From an archaeon (GTDB lineage: Archaea > Asgardarchaeota > Hermodarchaeia > Hermodarchaeales > Hermodarchaeaceae): DNA of 11,871 nucleotides. The translations under genes and the position numbers were made by a program. The stretch is from assembly GCA_016550405.1 (NCBI GenBank), contig JABXGX010000150.1, forward strand, positions 1-11,871. Direction: 5' to 3'. The stretch's first letter is position 1, and the number at the start of each line of letters is the position of its first letter. Shown here one piece after another: positions 6,962 to 11,871 of the stretch. The notes under the pieces were generated by a model. The model was not told where the DNA came from. It did not search any database and saw only the letters and a program-made list of their open reading frames with translations.

Positions 6962-7537
6962 ATGACCACCCCTAACGCCTCTAACACTACAAAACCAGTT
7001 ATCCATTTACGTTACTTGATTCCTTATCTCTTAATCTTCATTCTCGTCCCCCTGGGCACTTTTCTGCTCGGTACTATGGTTGATCTACTGTTGCACCTTC
7101 CCCCATTTCCACCCATTCCTTTCAACATCTTTTCTGGTATTTTTGTTATGGTAGCAGGCGCTATAATTGGGATTAAAGCCACCAAACAATTACGAGAAGT
7201 GGGAAGAGGATTACCTTGGGGTGAGGCAGATCAAAAGTCGCAGTCATCTATTCTTCTCACGACAGGGATTTTTACTTATACGCGAAATCCTATGACTTTT
7301 GGATATACATTACTCCCTGTTGGAATGGGTTTACTCTTTAGATCCCTTGGTATAACTCTCATTATTCCGTTGATAGTCATTATAGTCCAAATTATTATTA
7401 TAAAGAAACGTGAAGAACCGAATTTAGAACGTCGTTTTGGAGCAGAATATTTGGCGTATAAGAAGAAGACCCCGTTTTTGGTTCCGAGTATACGGTTATA
7501 TTTTGCGCGCCGTCGAGATGGACAACAACGTTCGTAA
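6962..7537 (+). CDS. membrane methyltransferase of the ICMT/PEMT (isoprenylcysteine carboxyl methyltransferase) family
   Basis: A 191-residue SAM-dependent integral membrane methyltransferase of the ICMT/phospholipid-N-methyltransferase superfamily; the substrate is unknown. Seen: hydrophobic helices at about 17-40, 53-72, 112-127 and 128-147. The SAM/substrate signature TGIFTYTRNPMTFG (101-114) has Asn where classical ICMT has the His of RHP; RNP is common in prokaryotic relatives. The C-terminal motif KKREEPNLERRFGAEYLAYKKK (148-169) has the E151-E152 pair, and a basic tail follows. ATG 6962 is preferred over the TTG at 6947, which would leave only three bases after the tRNA. No strong Shine-Dalgarno is visible. 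A 4-codon ORF (ATG 6951) ends in a TGA overlapping this ATG. It sits 18 bases after tRNA-Arg, so cotranscription is likely. Its TAA abuts the stop of the opposing pyrophosphatase gene. Confidence 0.8.
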   Translation: MTTPNASNTTKPVIHLRYLIPYLLIFILVPLGTFLLGTMVDLLLHLPPFPPIPFNIFSGIFVMVAGAIIGIKATKQLREVGRGLPWGEADQKSQSSILLTTGIFTYTRNPMTFGYTLLPVGMGLLFRSLGITLIIPLIVIIVQIIIIKKREEPNLERRFGAEYLAYKKKTPFLVPSIRLYFARRRDGQQRS

Positions 7538-8077
7538 CTAATACTGATTCATTTGCACCTTGTATTGTTCAATGGCACGCATGATGATTTTTTCTGCAGG
7601 GGGTGAGTCCTTCCATTCTTTGACTTTTACCCATTTTCGGGGTTCCAGGTTTTTATAGTTCAAGAAGAAATCTGCAATCTCAGCACGGAGGTGTTTGGCC
7701 ATCATCGAGCAATCGGTAAGCTCGTAGAATCGAGGATCATTAACTGGAACTGCGATGATCTTATCATCCTCGCCTTTTTCATCTTCCATCGTGAGGACTC
7801 CGATGGGTCGAGCTTCCAGAACACATCCAGTAAATGTGGCTTTTGAAGTCAACACCATGATATCAAGTGGATCATTATCGTCATACCAGGTTTGGGGGAT
7901 GATACCGTAGTCCGCAGGAAAATAGAGTGCCCCGTATAGGACTCGGTCAAGGCGAAACACTCCCCATTTGTGGTCGTATTCATATTTATTAGTCTCTCCC
8001 TTCGGAACCTCCACAATCACATTGACTCGTTTAGGAGGATTAGGCCCTACGGGTAAATCACGCCATAGGTTTATCAT
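7538..8077 (-). CDS. ppa: family I inorganic pyrophosphatase
   Basis: A soluble, Mg-dependent enzyme that hydrolyses PPi to two phosphates, pulling forward tRNA charging, nucleic acid synthesis and other PPi-releasing reactions. It has 179 residues, the usual length. The whole active site is visible by correspondence with the E. coli enzyme: E23, K31, R45 and Y57, the signature DDNDPLDIM with D67, D69 and D72, then D99, D104, K106, and the Y141-K142 pair. Start: the codon at 8080 is TTG followed directly by ATG at 8077. ATG is preferred, with GGAG about ten bases upstream. It lies 29 bases downstream of the acyl-CoA synthetase-acetyltransferase gene on the same strand, so the two are probably in one transcript. 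Its TAG abuts the TAA of the convergent methyltransferase gene with no bases between. Confidence 0.96.
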   Translation of the reverse strand: MINLWRDLPVGPNPPKRVNVIVEVPKGETNKYEYDHKWGVFRLDRVLYGALYFPADYGIIPQTWYDDNDPLDIMVLTSKATFTGCVLEARPIGVLTMEDEKGEDDKIIAVPVNDPRFYELTDCSMMAKHLRAEIADFFLNYKNLEPRKWVKVKEWKDSPPAEKIIMRAIEQYKVQMNQY

Positions 8078-8106
8078 CAATACACAACTCCAATCTTTGA
8101 TTTAGC

Positions 8107-10926
8107 TCAGGACTTTTTTGCTCTTTTCGTTCGTTTCTTTTTTGACTGAACACGTGTCTTGGATGCTTCAGCTTCATATTCTGGTTCTGTGCTTGGTCGA
8201 AATTCCCGTGGTAATCGCCACCGCCTTTCTGCAGTTAAATCAAGTGCTGCTTTGACCAGACCATCTCTTGTCTTTTCGAGCGTAAATCCCATCTTTTGCA
8301 TTAGCTTATGTGCACGATAGTTATCGGGAAGCATGACACCATAGATTTCTTCCAATCCTCGGTCGATTGTAATTTCAATCATATAATCAATTAACTTCGA
8401 GCCAAGACCAAGACCTTGCCAGGGATCAGCTATGATGAAGGCGATTTCTCCACGTTTTCCATCTGGTTCTTCAATTAATCGCACCACACCAAGAATTCGA
8501 TCTTTTCCTTTTTCATTTAAGATTGGCACAATGGCAATTTCACGGTCATAATCGATGTTTGTATATCGTATTCGCACTTCATGGGGGGTATCTTTGATAA
8601 TTTCGAAAAACCGATAGCGAATCGATTCTTCAGAAAAGTTCTGAAACATTTCCAACCAAAGTGGTTCATCTTCAGGTTTGATTGCGCGGAATAAGACCGT
8701 TCGCCCATCTCGCATTCGCCAAATCTGTTCATACCGTTTTGGATAGGGGCTAATTACCAGTTCCTGTGGGATGTCTCCTTTTTTTTCAATTCGCGATAAA
8801 TCGATTACCACGCGAGCGTCAAGGGCAATGATGTGTTTATCATCAACAAGCAGGGGATTTATGTCCAGCTCTTTAATTTCAGGAAAATCAACAATCATTT
8901 GGGAGAAGCGAACAATGAGTTCTTCTAGTAATTTTAGATTTGCAGGAGGAATCCGCCGATATCCTTTGACCAGAATCTCGTACACTCGGGTCTCCTCCAT
9001 GATGCGTCGAGCAAGGGTTTGATTGAGTGGAGGAAAACCGAGTGATACATCATTGAAGAACTCGACACCGACACCTCCCAGTCCGAAGAGTATGACAGGT
9101 CCAAAGAGAGGGTCGCGTTTTGCTCCAAGAATCACTTCAGTTCCTGTTGGCTCAATCATTGCCTGAACTGTTACGCCTTGGATCTTCGCTCTTGGGTTGT
9201 GTGCTTTCGCCGCTTCGATAATGGCGTTGTAGGCATTCCGGACTTCGTTGTCGTCATGAAGATTGAGTTTCACTCCACCCACATCAGATTTATGTGTGAT
9301 ATCCGGCGAATGAATCTTTAGGACAACAGGATACCCTATTGTGGCCGCTACTGCGGCAGCTTCATCCACTGATTTGGCGATTCGGGTTTTTACCACTGGG
9401 ATATTGTTAAATTCCAAAAGCTGTTTGGCTTCAACTTCAGTAAGGATCTCGCGCTTCTGCTTAGCTGCATTCCGTAAAAGCACCGTAATAGGACGTTTTG
9501 GTGGAGCACTCTCTATAGGTAGTTCTTCCGGGGTTTCGTATAATAACTCAAGATTTCGTTTATACTGGTACATGTACATGTAAGTGGCCACAGCATGTTC
9601 GGGTGTCCAATATGTGGGGTATCCGTTTTCTGTTAAAATTTGGTTTGCTTTCTCAACTTTGTTCCCACCCATGAAAGAAGTCAAGATAGTCTTTTCACAG
9701 CCTCCGCGGGCTTCACAAGCCGAAACGATATTCTTCGCGATTGTTTCTGCAGCTGCAATTGCTTGTGGTGTATAAATAAGCAGGATTCCATCAACGTTTT
9801 TGTCAGCCAAACATATACTCAGCGTTTCGCGGTAACGCTTCGCATCAGCATCACCTAGAATATCAATGGGATTCCCTTGACTCCAAAACGGTGGTAAACT
9901 CTTATCCAATTCTTTTATTGTAGCTTCTGAAAGCTGTGCGAGTTTTCCTCCTCTTTGGAGTAACGCATCTGCCGCCATCACTCCGGGGCCCCCCGCATTT
10001 GTGACAATGGCTAGACACGGGCCTTCAGGTAATGGTTGCATCCCTAAGGTTTCTGCGGCATTAAAGAGGTCAGAAATTTCTTCGATTCGAACAATGCCTG
10101 CCCGTTTGAATGCGGCATCGTAGACCAAATCTGAGCCGGTTAATGATCCTGTGTGAGATGCTGCAGCCTTGGCGCTTTCAACATATTTACCTGCCTTTAC
10201 GACGATAATGGGTTTGGTTTTTGCAAAATGGCGGGCTGCACTCATGAATTTCCTTGCATCAGTTATGCCTTCAATATACAGAATTATGCTTCGCGTTTGG
10301 GGATCGGTTCCAAAATAGTCGATTAAATCTCCAAAATCCACATCGATCATCGAACCGACCGAAACGAAATTACTGAATCCCAGATTTTGGCTGACTGCCC
10401 AGTCGATGATGGCTGAACCCAATGCTCCACTCTGAGATATGAATGCGATGTTTCCTGCTTTTGGCATTGCTTCTGCAAAGGTTGCATTTAGTTGGATGCT
10501 CGGACGGATGATGCCGAAGCAGTTCGGTCCAATTATTCGAAGGTTATATTTTCGTTTAAGTTCAATTAATTCCTTCTCGAGGGCGAGGCCTTCAGATCCG
10601 ATTTCTTTGAACCCTGCAGAGATGATGATTATTCCCTTGATTCCTGCTTGTCCACATTCTTCCACAATCCCGGGCACGGTTTTTGCTGGAGTCGCGATTA
10701 TTGCTAAATCAATGGCTTCAGGGGCATCGCCTACCTTGGCAAAAGCCTTAATGCCCATTACTTCTTTGCGATGAATATTAATTGGAAAGACCTTTTCACT
10801 TAATGCATTCACCGTTAAATTACGCATGAGAATTTGCCCTACTGATCCCTCCTCTTCGCTAGCGCCAATGAGAGCAATACTCTTTGGATTAAAAATTTGA
10901 TCCAAATTAGTTGTTACCAAATCCAA
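8107..10926 (-). CDS. ADP-forming acyl-CoA synthetase (alpha-beta fusion) with C-terminal GNAT acetyltransferase
   Basis: A 939-residue fusion. Residues about 8-135: CoA-binding Rossmann domain (SIALIGASEEEGSVG, 16-30). About 150-460: succinyl-CoA-ligase-like domains, with AAASHTGSLTGSD (254-266) carrying the phosphorylated-histidine position H258. About 485-710: ATP-grasp domain with VVLKIHSPDITHKSDVGGV (534-552; H545 matches the mobile-loop histidine of the beta subunit). About 735-895: GNAT N-acetyltransferase with the acetyl-CoA loop QGLGLGSK (837-844). A Lys/Arg-rich tail spans 922-939. The order matches bacterial Pat/PatZ lysine acetyltransferases. The first half could interconvert acetyl-CoA + ADP + Pi and acetate + ATP; the second could acetylate proteins. 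An in-frame TAG directly precedes the TTG at 10926 and no ATG occurs before residue 34, so a TTG start (codon 1, 3 or 8) is forced. AGGAGGAGTAAGGAG lies just upstream. pyrophosphatase follows at 29 bases. Confidence 0.92.
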   Translation of the reverse strand: MDLVTTNLDQIFNPKSIALIGASEEEGSVGQILMRNLTVNALSEKVFPINIHRKEVMGIKAFAKVGDAPEAIDLAIIATPAKTVPGIVEECGQAGIKGIIIISAGFKEIGSEGLALEKELIELKRKYNLRIIGPNCFGIIRPSIQLNATFAEAMPKAGNIAFISQSGALGSAIIDWAVSQNLGFSNFVSVGSMIDVDFGDLIDYFGTDPQTRSIILYIEGITDARKFMSAARHFAKTKPIIVVKAGKYVESAKAAASHTGSLTGSDLVYDAAFKRAGIVRIEEISDLFNAAETLGMQPLPEGPCLAIVTNAGGPGVMAADALLQRGGKLAQLSEATIKELDKSLPPFWSQGNPIDILGDADAKRYRETLSICLADKNVDGILLIYTPQAIAAAETIAKNIVSACEARGGCEKTILTSFMGGNKVEKANQILTENGYPTYWTPEHAVATYMYMYQYKRNLELLYETPEELPIESAPPKRPITVLLRNAAKQKREILTEVEAKQLLEFNNIPVVKTRIAKSVDEAAAVAATIGYPVVLKIHSPDITHKSDVGGVKLNLHDDNEVRNAYNAIIEAAKAHNPRAKIQGVTVQAMIEPTGTEVILGAKRDPLFGPVILFGLGGVGVEFFNDVSLGFPPLNQTLARRIMEETRVYEILVKGYRRIPPANLKLLEELIVRFSQMIVDFPEIKELDINPLLVDDKHIIALDARVVIDLSRIEKKGDIPQELVISPYPKRYEQIWRMRDGRTVLFRAIKPEDEPLWLEMFQNFSEESIRYRFFEIIKDTPHEVRIRYTNIDYDREIAIVPILNEKGKDRILGVVRLIEEPDGKRGEIAFIIADPWQGLGLGSKLIDYMIEITIDRGLEEIYGVMLPDNYRAHKLMQKMGFTLEKTRDGLVKAALDLTAERRWRLPREFRPSTEPEYEAEASKTRVQSKKKRTKRAKKS

Positions 10927-10931
10927 CTACT

Positions 10932-10944
10932 CCTTACTCCTCCT
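10932..10944 (-). promoter_or_regulatory. strong Shine-Dalgarno region for the acyl-CoA synthetase-acetyltransferase gene
   Basis: AGGAGGAGTAAGG contains two overlapping GGAG cores. The nearer AAGGAG is only 3 bases from the TTG at 10926 but about 9 bases from the TTG at 10920 (codon 3); the farther GGAGG suits the first TTG. It therefore bears directly on which TTG is used. It is a near copy (12 of 13 bases) of the segment at 11009-11021. Confidence 0.6.
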
Positions 10945-10946
10945 GT

Positions 10947-11003
10947 TTATGAAACCTCTTGGATTATACAGGGTTTGGTGATATGTTCGCCTTCGATATA
11001 CAA
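10947..11003 (-). CDS. possible 18-codon leader ORF upstream of the acyl-CoA synthetase-acetyltransferase gene
   Basis: A TTG at 11003, 10 bases after GGAGGAG (11014-11020), opens an 18-codon frame ending in TAA at 10947. The predicted peptide is MYIEGEHITKPCIIQEVS. It fits exactly between two near-identical Shine-Dalgarno segments, and its stop lies only 2 bases ahead of the second. It has no recognisable motif and is in a different frame from the large gene. It may be a translated leader or a chance frame beside a purine-rich stretch. Confidence 0.2.
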   Translation of the reverse strand: MYIEGEHITKPCIIQEVS

Positions 11004-11008
11004 TAAGC

Positions 11009-11021
11009 CCTTTCTCCTCCT
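11009..11021 (-). promoter_or_regulatory. second Shine-Dalgarno-like segment overlapping the regulator gene stop
   Basis: AGGAGGAGAAAGG overlaps the TAG stop of the upstream gene (11020-11022) and has no annotated gene at proper spacing; the only nearby start is the TTG at 11003. It differs by one base from the segment at 10932-10944. Confidence 0.45.
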
Positions 11022-11871
11022 ATGTAGCAAGGAACTTCTCTAAGAAGATGGCATATTCACAGGGGTGTGTGCCATTTTGAATTAGCGACTTGAGTACCCT
11101 AATTTGTCCTTTACCTGTTTTTGTTACTCGTGAGAGAATATACTCAATGGCCTTTTTTCGGAAGGTACAGAGCCATGTCTTTTGATCATTCTTAACCAGT
11201 TTGTAATAGGGGCAAGTGCGATATTTGAGGGTAAACCCCCCCTCGAAGTACTCGATTTCCACTTGTATCCCTAACTCACGATACATCTCTAAGAGCCGGT
11301 CTCCAATTTCATGTATTGTCCAAGGATAATCCAATGGAAATAGATCGTCTAAGGTGGGCTTCACTTGTTTAAGGGCACTCTTTACTGAATCTGCTGCAAT
11401 TGCATCACTCACCATTTGAACAACTTCCCTTCGATGAAGAGGACTTAAGAATGGTTTATCAATTTTCTTCATCACAACACTCAATAGATTTTGGAACTCC
11501 TTGAAAGAAACCTGATACCCTAAAGACTCAAGCATCGCCCCGATGATTAATCGTTGGCTAGCCAATGTTATTGCATTCATTTTCTTAAAGACTATTGAGA
11601 AATTTTCATCATCAACAAATCGAACGTCAGCATTGGGCTGCGCTTGGTGGATGTTCTTCTCAATAAACATTTGAGCGAGTTGTAATATACGCGAATCATC
11701 ATTGTTACTTAGCATACGAATGGCATTTGCCACTCTGAAACCCATATTTCGATAGATTTCTTCAAATCGTCGCCGATCACTGTCATAGACTTTCACCGTA
11801 AAGGTCTCATATAGTTCTCGTGGAACTGGAATGGAATCCAAGAACTGTTCATTTACTACGCCATATAGATT
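11020..11871 (-). CDS. putative regulator: ribbon-helix-helix-like N-terminus, cysteine-containing C-terminal domain (5' end open at window edge)
   Basis: Not assigned to a named family. The frame is open to the window edge; the first usable start inside is TTG 11841 (273 residues, no Shine-Dalgarno), so the true start may lie outside. Numbering from that TTG: about 14-46 reads as strand-helix-turn-helix (FTVKVY, SDRRRFEEIYRNMG, FRVANAIRML), resembling ribbon-helix-helix DNA-binding domains. About 90-195 is helical and unrecognised. The C-terminal part has TCPYY (C210), WLC (C225) and HPCEYAI (C261), a pattern reminiscent of cysteine-containing effector domains in SufR-type and related archaeal regulators, where cysteines bind an Fe-S cluster or metal. 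Only three cysteines are present. It lies 93 bases upstream of the acyl-CoA synthetase-acetyltransferase gene on the same strand and could control it. All functional statements are inference. Confidence 0.6.
   Translation of the reverse strand, partial: NLYGVVNEQFLDSIPVPRELYETFTVKVYDSDRRRFEEIYRNMGFRVANAIRMLSNNDDSRILQLAQMFIEKNIHQAQPNADVRFVDDENFSIVFKKMNAITLASQRLIIGAMLESLGYQVSFKEFQNLLSVVMKKIDKPFLSPLHRREVVQMVSDAIAADSVKSALKQVKPTLDDLFPLDYPWTIHEIGDRLLEMYRELGIQVEIEYFEGGFTLKYRTCPYYKLVKNDQKTWLCTFRKKAIEYILSRVTKTGKGQIRVLKSLIQNGTHPCEYAIFLEKFLAT

Noticed and set aside
6951..6965. 4-codon ORF (ATG GCA CCT CCA TGA) overlapping the methyltransferase start
   Set aside because: Too short to call as a gene; noted only in connection with the tRNA-mRNA junction.
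10439..10774. 111-codon plus-strand ORF inside the acyl-CoA synthetase gene
   Set aside because: Antisense to the CoA-binding domain, no Shine-Dalgarno and no recognisable motif; it is an open shadow frame caused by codon bias on the other strand.
10947..11003. Possibility that the 18-codon frame is a frameshifted N-terminus of the acyl-CoA synthetase
   Set aside because: It is in a different frame, its peptide does not resemble the CoA-binding domain start, and the large ORF already begins at the expected N-terminal boundary.

Overview
The window looks like chromosomal DNA of a moderate-GC archaeon. The evidence is an adjacent GatD-GatE pair (the Glu-tRNA(Gln) amidotransferase found only in archaea), an archaeal/eukaryotic-type glycyl-tRNA synthetase, an ADP-forming acyl-CoA synthetase, an intron-less tRNA-Arg with encoded CCA, and frequent TTG/GTG starts. 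The lineage cannot be fixed from the sequence. The general style, including an N-glycosylated type I surface protein, would fit an Asgard or related lineage, but that is only an impression. No phage, transposon, CRISPR or other mobile signature was seen.

Layout. Positions 1-681 (+) hold the C-terminal part of glycyl-tRNA synthetase, entering from outside the window. It is followed by a VIT1/CCC1-like membrane protein (796-1410, +). Converging on it from the right is a minus-strand block: gatE (1431-3338) and gatD (3335-4690), which overlap by ATGA, then a cysteine-free, signal-peptide-bearing, sequon-rich surface protein (4812-6188), a 352-base spacer with two perfect inverted repeats, and a MoaD/ThiS/SAMP-type ubiquitin-like protein (6541-6756). 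A divergent promoter region separates the last of these from tRNA-Arg(UCU) (6867-6943, +), which is followed 18 bases later by an ICMT/PEMT-type membrane methyltransferase (6962-7537, +). That gene ends exactly where the converging inorganic pyrophosphatase gene ends (7538). Pyrophosphatase (7538-8077), a large ADP-forming acyl-CoA synthetase fused to a GNAT acetyltransferase (8107-10926) and a putative ribbon-helix-helix/cysteine-cluster regulator (11020 to the right edge) form a co-directional minus-strand group.

How the genes fit together. The left half serves translation: Gly-tRNA and Gln-tRNA formation, with tRNA-Arg in the middle. The right-hand cluster is metabolic: acyl-CoA/ATP interconversion, probable protein acetylation, PPi removal, and a candidate sensor-regulator upstream. 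The items most worth a second look are the acyl-CoA synthetase-acetyltransferase fusion, which keeps both catalytic histidines; the tandem Shine-Dalgarno segments and possible 18-codon ORF before it; the regulator-like protein; and the C33 tRNA-Arg coupled to a downstream mRNA. No wholly new multi-gene system can be claimed with confidence.
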